Below are positions 52,687 through 61,357 of a stretch of DNA of 64,000 bases, piece by piece. Source of the stretch: Flavobacteriales bacterium (GTDB lineage Bacteria; Bacteroidota; Bacteroidia; Flavobacteriales; UBA7430); assembly GCA_022425195.1 (NCBI GenBank), contig JAKMFX010000011.1:54075-118074 (forward strand). Reading direction: 5' to 3'. The notes below the pieces were generated by a model, which was not told where the DNA came from, did no database searches, and was given only the letters and a program-made list of their open reading frames with translations. Made by a program: the position numbers and the translations under genes. Positions within the stretch are counted from its first letter, which is position 1. Each line of letters starts with the position of its first letter.

Positions 52687-52694
52687 CAAATATA
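52687..52694 (-). promoter_or_regulatory. -7 box TATATTTG of the ZIP transporter gene
   Basis: Exact consensus on the minus strand, 19 bases before the ATG at 52667, inside the 77-base gap from the methyltransferase gene. Confidence 0.5.
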
Positions 52695-52744
52695 TGAAGA
52701 ATTTGTTTTTTTCGATTGAGACATTTGGCTAAAATACGATGATT

Positions 52745-53491
52745 TTAGGTGTAAATTTTAAAGACTAGGATCAAGCGATCTGAATTATCGGGATCAAATT
52801 CGTTCAAATCATAATCGCCAAATACATTTATCACTTTCAGATTTACCTCAGAAGCCATTTCTAAGAGTGTTTTTTTATCAAACGCAGCCACTCTCTCTTG
52901 AAAATGACGCGTTTCGTTTTGATCATGAACTTCAATGTCCTTGATGATATGCTTTCCGTTGTATTGTCTTCTGATGTCAAAAGTTATCCCATCAAGTGTT
53001 TTAGTTTCTTGTGGAATAAGATTTGGGATGATTTTTTCGATGTTGAGAAAATCCAAAACAAAAACACCATCATCATTTAGGTTGCGTGCAGCCGCTGCTA
53101 AAACTTTTATATTTTCCTCTTTCTTTTCAAAATAACCAAAGCTGGTAAAAAGATTAAATACATAATCGAACCCTTTATCGATATAGGTTTTACGAATGTC
53201 GTGAATGTCAAAGTACGCGTTTTCAACTTTGTTGTTCAGCGCATTTACATGGGCAATACGGATGCTTTCTTCTGCCAAATCAACACCTGTGGTTTGAAAG
53301 CCTTTTTTAGCGAGATGTATAGCGTGTCTGCCTTTTCCGCAGGCAAGGTCCAAAATTTCCGCCTCTTCTTTGACCTGAAGATGAATGCATAAATTGTCGA
53401 TAAATCGGCAAGCTTCACCCTCATCTCTATGTTGGTAAAGGGTGTGATAATAAGAGGTGTTGAACCAATCTACAAACCAGTCTTTATTCAT
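52745..53491 (-). CDS. Class I SAM-dependent methyltransferase
   Basis: A 248-residue Rossmann-fold methyltransferase. Motif I, the SAM-binding glycine loop, is ILDLACGKGRHAIHLAKKG near residues 44-62, followed by the acidic residue in TGVDLAEESI. The C-terminal substrate region is not recognisable, so the methyl acceptor is unknown. It follows the TauE/SafE permease gene with a one-base gap, so they are likely cotranscribed. Confidence 0.87.
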   Translation of the reverse strand: MNKDWFVDWFNTSYYHTLYQHRDEGEACRFIDNLCIHLQVKEEAEILDLACGKGRHAIHLAKKGFQTTGVDLAEESIRIAHVNALNNKVENAYFDIHDIRKTYIDKGFDYVFNLFTSFGYFEKKEENIKVLAAAARNLNDDGVFVLDFLNIEKIIPNLIPQETKTLDGITFDIRRQYNGKHIIKDIEVHDQNETRHFQERVAAFDKKTLLEMASEVNLKVINVFGDYDLNEFDPDNSDRLILVFKIYT

Positions 53492-53492
53492 G

Positions 53493-54272
53493 TTAAATAA
53501 AATAGGAGTAAAGGTTAAATAATTTTACGATGGCAAGAGAAATCATCAGAATGAGGATGCGTCTCACCCAAAGTGTTGCGTTTTTATTTTCAAGAGCAAA
53601 TTTTGTGGCTATCCATGCGCCAAGTCCTTGCCCAATAGACAATGCTATGGCGGGCTTCCAATCTACTTGATCGTTATACATGTAGATCAGTAGGGCAGGA
53701 ATGAAAAGCGTAAAGCTGATGATGATTTTTATGAAATTAGCATCAATCAAGCTGTATTTTGAAACCAGAACTAAGGCCGCTAAAAATAACACCCCCATTC
53801 CCATTTGAATAAACCCTGCGTACCAACCGATACCAAAGAAAATAATATAATTTAAAAGTGATCTGTTGTCCTCTCGATTTGCGGTTTCAATTAGCCAGCG
53901 TTTTGGTTTTAATAGGACAATACTAAGCATGACGATCATCAAATAGCCAATCACTTTGGTGAGTAAGTCATCCGAGATTTGTAGGGCAGAAGTGGCACCC
54001 AAAATAGCCCCGATCACTGCTGGAATCATTAAGCCTAAACTGCTTTTTAATAGTGGTTTAAACTTATCAGTGTTGCGAAATGTGAATATGCTGACAATAC
54101 ATTGAACGAGAGCACCCAATCGATTTGTCCCGTTGGCCAATCCCGCCGGCATGCCCGCAAACAGTAATAAGCTTAGGGTAAATACAGAGCCGTTTCCGGC
54201 AAGTGTATTAATAAACCCTGCCAGTGCACCGGCAAGAAAAAAGAGAGGGTAGAAGTACCAGGCTAATTCCAT
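53493..54272 (-). CDS. TSUP family permease (sulfite exporter TauE/SafE-like)
   Basis: A 259-residue membrane protein with about eight hydrophobic helices. It shows the TauE/SafE repeat pattern AGFINTLAGNGSVFTLSLLLFAG in the first half and WYAGFIQMGMGVLFLAALVL in the second. Family members move sulfite, sulfoacetate or other organic anions, but the substrate here is unknown. The ATG at 54272 was chosen. A TTG six codons earlier at 54290 lies inside the -7 box at 54288-54295. Confidence 0.88.
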   Translation of the reverse strand: MELAWYFYPLFFLAGALAGFINTLAGNGSVFTLSLLLFAGMPAGLANGTNRLGALVQCIVSIFTFRNTDKFKPLLKSSLGLMIPAVIGAILGATSALQISDDLLTKVIGYLMIVMLSIVLLKPKRWLIETANREDNRSLLNYIIFFGIGWYAGFIQMGMGVLFLAALVLVSKYSLIDANFIKIIISFTLFIPALLIYMYNDQVDWKPAIALSIGQGLGAWIATKFALENKNATLWVRRILILMISLAIVKLFNLYSYFI

Positions 54273-54287
54273 TGTTTCTAAAAAACC

Positions 54288-54317
54288 CAAAGGTAATTAT
54301 TTCGGAACAGGAACAAA
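54288..54317 (-). promoter_or_regulatory. Promoter of the TauE/SafE-methyltransferase pair
   Basis: On the minus strand, TTTG (54317-54314), an 18-base spacer, then TACCTTTG (54295-54288), 15 bases before the ATG. Both elements fit the Bacteroidota consensus. Confidence 0.65.
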
Positions 54318-54473
54318 GTTTTTAAGTGATGGGCCTCGTAATATTAGTTTTCCCCTGCTTTCATTTTCAAATTATGAATGCCATTCCATTAACTTTTTAT
54401 CGTTCATAAGTTCGTTTTTCAAGAGTATTCTGGAGCAATAGTTTTATTAATTTTAAGACTTAAATTAGAAGCA

Positions 54474-57400
54474 ATGAGATTATTATGGATAGGCCTTTTT
54501 CTGGTTATTTTTTCAAATCAAACGTCAAGAGCACAGCAACATAGAATAGACCCTTTGATGGAAAGCTATCAGAGAGGTATCCAGTCTTATAATACCGGTT
54601 CATATGCTGAGGCTTTTATGATTTTCAAGAACCTTCATCATGAGATTGATGATACCTACAGCTTAATAGCGCTTCACTCTCATTACTACAAGAGCCGTTC
54701 AGCCATGCAGCTTTTTCATCAAGATGCGATTTCTCTGATGGAGACGTTTTTGTTGACTTACCCCAACAGCTCACTTTTTTATGAAGCATCAAGAAATTTA
54801 GCAGATTACTATTATCAGAAAAGAGACTATTCAAATGCGCTGCATTACTACAAAAATATTGACCCTACTCAGTTGCAAGCAAAGTACCGTGATGTTTACA
54901 GGTTTCATTACGCATATAGTTTGTTTAGCACTGGAGATACTTCTGGTGCAGCCTCCTTTTTTCACGACTTGATTTCGAAAGATTCCGAATTCAAGAGTGC
55001 TTCACAATACTACTTTGCTTATATCGCCTACATCAATGGGAATTATACAATTGCTGAAAAACAATTTTTAGACTTGATAGAACAAGAGATGTATTTGGAG
55101 GAGATTCCGCTCTATGTGGCCCAAATATATCACAAGCAAGATGCTCATGAGGACTTAATTTCGTTTGGCTTACCCTATGTAGACGCTACCTTTACATTCA
55201 CTGAGTTATTCAAGCTCTTGGCTGAGGCTTATTACCATCTTGGTGACTATGACCGATCAATTTATTTTTTCAAGGACAAGTATTTGAATACCGGAGCTAA
55301 GTTAGACGATTATGGCTACTATCTTCTGGGTCAAGCTTATTACAAGACTGAGGAGTTTTCTTTGGCAGGATCAACCTTTAACAAAATTGTGGAGGCAGAA
55401 GATAGTTTGGCTCAAAACGCTTATTACCATCTGGCAGACTGTTACTTGAAATTAGGGGACAAGCGTTCTGCACAAAATGCTTTTGAGTCGGCATCTCATT
55501 ATGATTTCAACACAGCCATCGCCGAACATGCGCATTTTAATTTTGCTAAGTTATGCTATGAGTTGGGCTATCCCTATGCCGATCCTACGATGATCCTTCA
55601 GGATTTCATCAAAGACTTTCCTCAATCCGAATATTTAGATGAAGCCTATTCTTTCTTGGTCAATGCATTTTTAACCCATAAGGACTATTCCAGAGCGATA
55701 AAGTCTCTCGAAAACAGTGGTTTGTCGAGTGAGCTTTTACAACAAGCTTATCAAGAGGTTTCATACTACAGAGCGGTACAATTGTTCAATGATGGGAATT
55801 ATCAAAACGCCGTCATTCACTTTGAGAAAGCCCTGCTTCATCCACATAATAAAACTTTAGAAGCGATGTCTCACTATTGGAATGCTGAATCTCACGATCG
55901 ACTGAACGAATTTGAGAAAAGCATCACTTCGTATAAAAAATTTCAAAATACACCAATATCAATTGGGCTCCCTGAATATCAATCCGCTTCTTATCATATC
56001 GCCTATGCTTATTTCAAATTGTGGAAGTTTGCAGAATCTTCGAAAGGCTTTGAGGTTTTTGTTGGCAACGCGAATAAAAATGACATGAGATTGCATGACA
56101 CCTACGTTCGCCTGGGTGATTCTAACTACATGCTTAAAAATTATTCGAAAGCCATTAGGTCTTATGAGAAAGCCGTTCAGCTATGGGGAGTAGATGCAGA
56201 TTACGCAGCTTATCAGATTGCATTGGCCTATCAACAGTTGGGGAAGTATGATGAAGTGATAGAAAGTCTTGTGAAATTCGATGAGCAATACGCCAAATCC
56301 ACTTATGTTGATGACGCTTGGTATCGAATGGGAGAAGCCTACATCAAGTTGGAAAACTCTGAAAAAGCACTAGAAATGTTTCGTAAAATTGGGGCTAATT
56401 TCCCAAACAGTGCCTATGTAGCAGATGCAAAAATGAAGATAGGCCTGGTTTTATACCATGCTGAGGATTATTCGGAGAGCATCCAGCAATTTAAAGCCAT
56501 TGTGACCGAATACCCGGCGACAACGATTGCTCGTGAAGCCATCAGTAATGCGCGGAGTGTCTATGTTGATTTGGGTGATGTTCAATCCTATGCAGACTGG
56601 GTTGAAACGCTAAGTTTCGTAAACATAAGTACCTCAGCCCTTGATTCTACGGCCTATGAATCTGCCGAATTGCATTATTTGAAGGGGAACTTTAAGAAAT
56701 CTTTTTTAGGTTTTGAATCCTATCTCAACACCTATACTGAGGGTATCTTTAAGCTTTCCGCAAACTACTATTATGGAGTGTCTGCCCTAGAAATAGATAA
56801 AACAGATGAGGCATTAGTCGCTTTTGAGCTTGTCGCGTCTTATCATAACAATCCTTTCACCCATGTTGCTTTGAAGCATACAGCTGAGCTTTATCAGCAG
56901 AAAAAAATGTACGACAAAGCTCTTGAAAAATTTCATCAACTGGATGATTTAGCCGAAACTGTAGAAGCTCAACTTTTTGCCAAACAAGGCTTGATGGATG
57001 CTTACCTCAGTAAAGGTGAATATACAAATGCTATTGAGCAAGCCCAGTTAATACTGAATTCTGGTCGGGTAGACGAAAGTCTTATTTTGGAGTTAAACAC
57101 CTTTGTGGCTCGGGTTGCATTTTTAGATTTGGATCGCGACTTAGCTGCTGAAAAATATAAGGTAATAGAGGAAAATAGTCAAGGAGCTTTGAAAGCTGAA
57201 TCCATGTATCATCTTGCCTATCTGGCTTTTTATGAAGGGGATTATGAGCTTTCTAAAGAACTCATTTTTGAGCAATCAAGATCATTACCTCGCTACAAGG
57301 AATGGTTGGGTAAATCATTCATCATATTGGCTAAAAATTATTGGGAAGAAGAAGACGTATTTCAAGCCACGCATACCTTGGATCAATTGATACTTAACGT

Positions 57401-57554
57401 AGATGATGCTGAAATTTTGAAAGCGGCAAAACGATTAAAGGCTGAAATCCTTGCCAATGAAAACACACAACAGGATTTGACCTTGGGTTTAGATTCTCTG
57501 ATTCTTGCAGACTCAATCCCTACATCAGATTCATTACGAATTACAGAAGAATAA
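54474..57554 (+). CDS. Large exported tetratricopeptide repeat protein
   Basis: A 1026-residue exported protein with signal peptide (cleavage near TSRAQ, residue 21). Nearly the whole chain is TPR or Sel1-like helical repeats, in two stretches (about residues 30-420 and 430-980), for example YRMGEAYIKLENSEKALEMFRKIG and YQIALAYQQLGKYDEVIESLVKF. Such solenoids are protein-protein interaction platforms, probably periplasmic. No catalytic domain is seen. The following barrel-protein gene starts three bases after its stop, so the pair is likely made together and may form one complex. Its cellular role is unknown. Confidence 0.9.
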   Translation: MRLLWIGLFLVIFSNQTSRAQQHRIDPLMESYQRGIQSYNTGSYAEAFMIFKNLHHEIDDTYSLIALHSHYYKSRSAMQLFHQDAISLMETFLLTYPNSSLFYEASRNLADYYYQKRDYSNALHYYKNIDPTQLQAKYRDVYRFHYAYSLFSTGDTSGAASFFHDLISKDSEFKSASQYYFAYIAYINGNYTIAEKQFLDLIEQEMYLEEIPLYVAQIYHKQDAHEDLISFGLPYVDATFTFTELFKLLAEAYYHLGDYDRSIYFFKDKYLNTGAKLDDYGYYLLGQAYYKTEEFSLAGSTFNKIVEAEDSLAQNAYYHLADCYLKLGDKRSAQNAFESASHYDFNTAIAEHAHFNFAKLCYELGYPYADPTMILQDFIKDFPQSEYLDEAYSFLVNAFLTHKDYSRAIKSLENSGLSSELLQQAYQEVSYYRAVQLFNDGNYQNAVIHFEKALLHPHNKTLEAMSHYWNAESHDRLNEFEKSITSYKKFQNTPISIGLPEYQSASYHIAYAYFKLWKFAESSKGFEVFVGNANKNDMRLHDTYVRLGDSNYMLKNYSKAIRSYEKAVQLWGVDADYAAYQIALAYQQLGKYDEVIESLVKFDEQYAKSTYVDDAWYRMGEAYIKLENSEKALEMFRKIGANFPNSAYVADAKMKIGLVLYHAEDYSESIQQFKAIVTEYPATTIAREAISNARSVYVDLGDVQSYADWVETLSFVNISTSALDSTAYESAELHYLKGNFKKSFLGFESYLNTYTEGIFKLSANYYYGVSALEIDKTDEALVAFELVASYHNNPFTHVALKHTAELYQQKKMYDKALEKFHQLDDLAETVEAQLFAKQGLMDAYLSKGEYTNAIEQAQLILNSGRVDESLILELNTFVARVAFLDLDRDLAAEKYKVIEENSQGALKAESMYHLAYLAFYEGDYELSKELIFEQSRSLPRYKEWLGKSFIILAKNYWEEEDVFQATHTLDQLILNVDDAEILKAAKRLKAEILANENTQQDLTLGLDSLILADSIPTSDSLRITEE

Positions 57555-57557
57555 ATC

Positions 57558-59162
57558 ATGAAAAAGATAGTACAACTGGCGCTTTATTGTTTTTGTGTCT
57601 CAACGCTTCAAGCACAGGAAGGTTTGAATCAAGAAGTCATCGATGTGGTGAAAGATTTCAGACCTAAAGTGATGCAGGCTGAAAAAATAAAGACACAGCC
57701 TGTCTTTGTAGATACCTCAAAAGTATCTGAAAAACTGAGCTACCAAATTCGATTAGAAGACTTTACAGTGCAACAGAAAACGGATTCCTTACATGCCTTG
57801 TTGCTCAACAGACCTCACATAGATGAGCTTTACCATCAACGACTTGACGTGGGCATAGGATCCCTTTTAAGCCCATATATATCTTATGATGTAAGTAATG
57901 GTAGAAGTACCAAAAACGTTTATCATGCTTATTTAAATTATGATGGATCTTTTTCTAATCGTATGCCCGTAAACAATAAATACAGTGATTTAAGATTAGG
58001 GGCTGCTTATAAACATCCTTTTAATACCGGTCATCTAAAATCGGATTTCGCCTTTCAAAACCTGAGTAGATTTGATTCTCTAGATCGTAATATTCAACTT
58101 ACTCCATTGGATTTTTCTTCATCCATAGAATTTAAGGACAGCACTCGCTCTTATATTCCAGACCTTTTTGATGCATCTACCAGCCTTCTGTTATACGATG
58201 GAAGTTTTGCAGAGCGAAAGATTACTTTTAAAACATTGCACGATAACATTCCAATCAAAAACTTGAAATGGCGATTCGACAATGTATTGGCCTTTCAAAA
58301 ATCAGATGATGTAAACAAGCTGCATTGGAAATCAAAAGTAAAGACCAATACAAAAATTGATGTTTTCGATGTAAATTTAGCTTTAGGTTTCGACCTATTG
58401 GATGGAAGTTTTAAGCTGTTTCCAGAAATCAAAGCTCAGTACCCAATTAAAAAAGGTTTGTACAGCTATTTTGAACTTGGAGGAAACCGAGAACTAAGTT
58501 CATTAGATCAACTTTACCTAAAGAACCCTTATCTGCCACTTATGGGGTCTTCAGGAAGTTCGCTCGGTAAATACCTGGAAGATAATACGAGCTATTTTTC
58601 TAGGCTGGGCTTGAATGGAAAGTTGTTTGAAACCCTTGTCTACCAGTTGTCTATTACGGCAAAAACAGATGACCAATTCATGCATTTTATTCGCATTTCA
58701 AACCCTGCTGAAGCGAGTAATATGTCCATAATTCCTGATTATACGAGTTTGAATTCCGTTCAAGTTCATGCAGAAATTGAGGCTCAATGGAACGATCAGC
58801 TTCACTTTTGGTTAAAAGGTGATTTTCGAAGCTATGACAAACACCTTTCCTACACTCCTGAAACGGAAATAGGTTTCTACATTGCTTATCAATACAATAC
58901 GCAATGGTTTATCCGTTCTTCAATGAGATGTATGGGCGCTCGTGAAGTTTTGACTCCTAGTCTTGATGATAACGACAAACGGGTGAAAAGTGAAGATTTA
59001 CAGGAGCTATTTGATTTGAATCTGAAGTTGACTTACTCGCATGACAAACAATTTAATTTTTATTTGGAAGCACTGAATTTATTTGATCAAGAAGTTGTGA
59101 TTTGGCAACAAAACCCAGTTTTAGGAAGACAATTCATCATAGGATCTAGTTATCGTTTTTAA
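57558..59162 (+). CDS. Outer membrane beta-barrel protein, partner of the large TPR protein
   Basis: A 534-residue exported protein with signal peptide (near LQAQ). The N-terminal part (about residues 20-90) contains EVIDVVKDFRPKVMQAEKI and KLSYQIRLEDFTVQQK, then an array of amphipathic beta-strands to the end, closing with RQFIIGSSYRF, whose final Phe is typical of a barrel insertion signal. No plug domain is seen, unlike full TonB receptors, although related sequences are often named TonB-dependent receptor. Operon and close spacing to the TPR protein suggest a two-protein outer membrane/periplasm complex. Function unknown. Confidence 0.85.
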   Translation: MKKIVQLALYCFCVSTLQAQEGLNQEVIDVVKDFRPKVMQAEKIKTQPVFVDTSKVSEKLSYQIRLEDFTVQQKTDSLHALLLNRPHIDELYHQRLDVGIGSLLSPYISYDVSNGRSTKNVYHAYLNYDGSFSNRMPVNNKYSDLRLGAAYKHPFNTGHLKSDFAFQNLSRFDSLDRNIQLTPLDFSSSIEFKDSTRSYIPDLFDASTSLLLYDGSFAERKITFKTLHDNIPIKNLKWRFDNVLAFQKSDDVNKLHWKSKVKTNTKIDVFDVNLALGFDLLDGSFKLFPEIKAQYPIKKGLYSYFELGGNRELSSLDQLYLKNPYLPLMGSSGSSLGKYLEDNTSYFSRLGLNGKLFETLVYQLSITAKTDDQFMHFIRISNPAEASNMSIIPDYTSLNSVQVHAEIEAQWNDQLHFWLKGDFRSYDKHLSYTPETEIGFYIAYQYNTQWFIRSSMRCMGAREVLTPSLDDNDKRVKSEDLQELFDLNLKLTYSHDKQFNFYLEALNLFDQEVVIWQQNPVLGRQFIIGSSYRF

Positions 59163-59666
59163 AGTAGCTTGAGTGCAGTCCTATGAACGTTTTGCGCCAT
59201 TTATTGTACCTCGAAAACCCCCTGTTTAAATTCAATTTTTTGTGGATGTATTTGGAAACTAAGTGATTAAGCCTTATGTTTGTTTGTGTATAATAAAATA
59301 ATATAAAAATAGAATCCATGAATTCACATCTGACAACTCATCTCAATATTTTTTAAAAGCGGCAGTTTGCTCTTTTTCATTTCTACTACTTTTCTGTAGT
59401 TCGATTCGTTTGGATACTATTCTTGGATTGACTTTTTCATTTAAAAAAAGATAAAGTCAAATGGGCATTTTTTTAATATAATAATTTAAAACCTCCCTAA
59501 TGATTGAAACACCCAACTAATAAAAATTTCAAATACTTTCTGTTATCTATTTTCAGAACATCACCTAATTCTTGGTGAGTGAGTTCATTGTGGTCTTATT
59601 TTAAGATACTGATCTTATCATGATTCGTTTATTTCGATTGCCAATAATTAATAATAATAATAAATA
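59163..59666. other. 504-base AT-rich noncoding region before the surface cassette
   Basis: The longest intergenic region in the window. It is AT-rich with no ORF of useful length. Visible inverted repeats are TAAGAT-ACTG-ATCTTA (about 59602-59617) and TCACC/GGTGA (59562-59579). At 59649-59663 there is a (TAA)5 tract three bases before the next ATG. I see no exact TAnnTTTG and no tRNA. It probably holds the promoter of the T9SS cargo/OmpA/fibre cassette. Confidence 0.5.
59649..59663 (+). repeat. (TAA)5 trinucleotide tract upstream of a start codon
   Basis: Five TAA units end three bases before the ATG at 59667. Short repeats here could alter initiation efficiency, but five units is few. Confidence 0.6.
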
Positions 59667-60182
59667 ATGAAAAATATGAATATTCTATTTTCTGTATTCC
59701 TGTGTCTTTATACTTTTTCTCTTTTGGGGCAAAACGCCTTAGACAACTCATTAATTCTAAGGTCGACTTTTAGCACTTCAACACTTACTTCGGGAGAGAA
59801 CCGTAAATTCATTCATCAACAAAGTTCAGGTCAATCTGGACTTACTGGAACTTATGCTTCGGGTGGTTATCTATTGAGTCAAGGATTTGTTCAATCCAAT
59901 GTATGGGAATTGATGACTGGCCTCAGCGAGATTTTGGACTTGAAAGTACAAATTTTCCCCAACCCATTTGTCAGTGAAGTTCAGGTAAAACTCACAGAAG
60001 CAACAAACTCTGATGTTGAGCTCATCTTATTTAGTCCTTTAGGAAAGGAGTTGGAGCGATATAAGTTTAAAGATAACGAAAAAATACAGATTTCTTTGGC
60101 GCATTTACCCACTGCAAATTATTTCATCAAAATAGCGACGAATAGCAAACAAGTGATACATCCAATCATAAAGATTAAATAA
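59667..60182 (+). CDS. Small exported protein with T9SS type A sorting domain
   Basis: A 171-residue exported protein. The signal peptide ends near TFSLLGQ (residue 22). Residues about 30-75 have GENRKFIHQQSSGQSGLTGTY and GGYLLSQGFVQS, a short beta-rich motif that recurs in flavobacterial cassettes of this kind. The C-terminal about 85 residues are a T9SS sorting domain (VQIFPNPFVSEVQVKL ... LFSPLGKEL ... ANYFIKI). Only about 60 residues lie between the signal and the sorting domain, so this is a minimal cargo. It probably works with the two genes that follow. Function unknown. A second ATG lies three codons later. Confidence 0.85.
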   Translation: MKNMNILFSVFLCLYTFSLLGQNALDNSLILRSTFSTSTLTSGENRKFIHQQSSGQSGLTGTYASGGYLLSQGFVQSNVWELMTGLSEILDLKVQIFPNPFVSEVQVKLTEATNSDVELILFSPLGKELERYKFKDNEKIQISLAHLPTANYFIKIATNSKQVIHPIIKIK

Positions 60183-60213
60183 ACTCAGATAAATAGCCTA
60201 ATACAATCATCTT

Positions 60214-61353
60214 ATGAGAAAACCATTTCGAATTTTCGTTCTCAGTATATTTTGTTCCTTGACCACAATCAGTGCGCAAAGTTTTTACACTGAATTTGGA
60301 ATCAATGCCTTAACCAAGATGGACTATGAAAGTTTTGTGGCCATAACGTATGATTCTGAACAAACGTTTTCACCACAAAAGCATTTTGAACTTGGATGTA
60401 AGTACCCTATTTCCAATCGTGTGAATATCACTTTGGGCTTTTCCAGTAATGCATATCATTTCAGCAACCGTCTAAATTTGGGTAAGAATAAATCCTTAGA
60501 CGCAGAGATATTTACAAATTCTCTATTTGAACTCGATTACTTAGGTAGCAATTTGGGTATAGAATTGAACTTTTCTCAAACCGCAGATTGGCGATTTTAC
60601 GGTTCTGGTAAAATGTCCTTTAATCAGTTGATTCGCGGAAAGAGAACCGACCAGGTGATTAATGTATCCGACACGTACTTTTCAAATTTAAACCCCAATT
60701 TACTGCAAGAAGACCATTTTCAGAAGTTGTGGTGTAATCTTCAACTTGGATTTGGACTGTCCTACCGCGTTAACACGTTTATGGATATATATACACAGTA
60801 TAATTTCAACCAGACCCTTACCTCTGTTGAAACTGAAAAAGTAAATTATGGTTTTAGTGCTCACGATCTTTCAGTAGGATTGCTTTTTAATATTTCAAAA
60901 CAAGAACAGAGTCCTTTAGATGTGCATCTAACCTCAGATCTTCCTGATCCTACTTTGCCTATTCTCAGTCCCGACTTAAATCATTTTGCGCTTGATTTAA
61001 GTTTTAAAGAACCTACAAATACGATTGATTCTTCGAGATTAAAAATATTTTTCCCACCCAGTTCTTCAGCCTTCTACGAAAATCAAACCGAATCACTTGA
61101 GGGACTTTCAAGTAGGCTATTATATAGCCCCTCTCTTAGGTATTATATCTTAGGTTATTTCACAAATTTCACCCACAAAAATATTTGTATTGCAAGACTT
61201 AAATCGGTGTTAGATTTCTTGTTAAAAAAAGGGGTTCAACGCTCACAATTGGTAGTGGCCTATATCAATGAAGATTTAGATGATCAAAATGAAACGGTAT
61301 ACAATAGAAGAATTGAATTAATCCAAATGAATCCAATCAATCCAAATGAATAA
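60214..61353 (+). CDS. Outer membrane barrel protein with degenerate OmpA-like C-terminal domain
   Basis: A 379-residue exported protein with signal peptide (cleavage near TTISAQ, residue 22). Residues about 25-240 are amphipathic strands, with repeated LGFGLSYRVNTFMDIYTQYNF- and ELGCKYPISNRVNITLGF-like segments, resembling small outer membrane barrels such as PorT or OmpW types. The last 100 residues follow an OmpA peptidoglycan-binding domain (LKIFFPPSSSAFYENQ ... LDFLLKKGVQRSQLVVAYI ... YNRRIELIQM). The usual GHTD segment is GYFTNFTH, so the Asp that binds diaminopimelate seems lost, while the second motif Arg is kept. The fibre gene starts four bases after its stop. Confidence 0.82.
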   Translation: MRKPFRIFVLSIFCSLTTISAQSFYTEFGINALTKMDYESFVAITYDSEQTFSPQKHFELGCKYPISNRVNITLGFSSNAYHFSNRLNLGKNKSLDAEIFTNSLFELDYLGSNLGIELNFSQTADWRFYGSGKMSFNQLIRGKRTDQVINVSDTYFSNLNPNLLQEDHFQKLWCNLQLGFGLSYRVNTFMDIYTQYNFNQTLTSVETEKVNYGFSAHDLSVGLLFNISKQEQSPLDVHLTSDLPDPTLPILSPDLNHFALDLSFKEPTNTIDSSRLKIFFPPSSSAFYENQTESLEGLSSRLLYSPSLRYYILGYFTNFTHKNICIARLKSVLDFLLKKGVQRSQLVVAYINEDLDDQNETVYNRRIELIQMNPINPNE

Positions 61354-61357
61354 TGTT

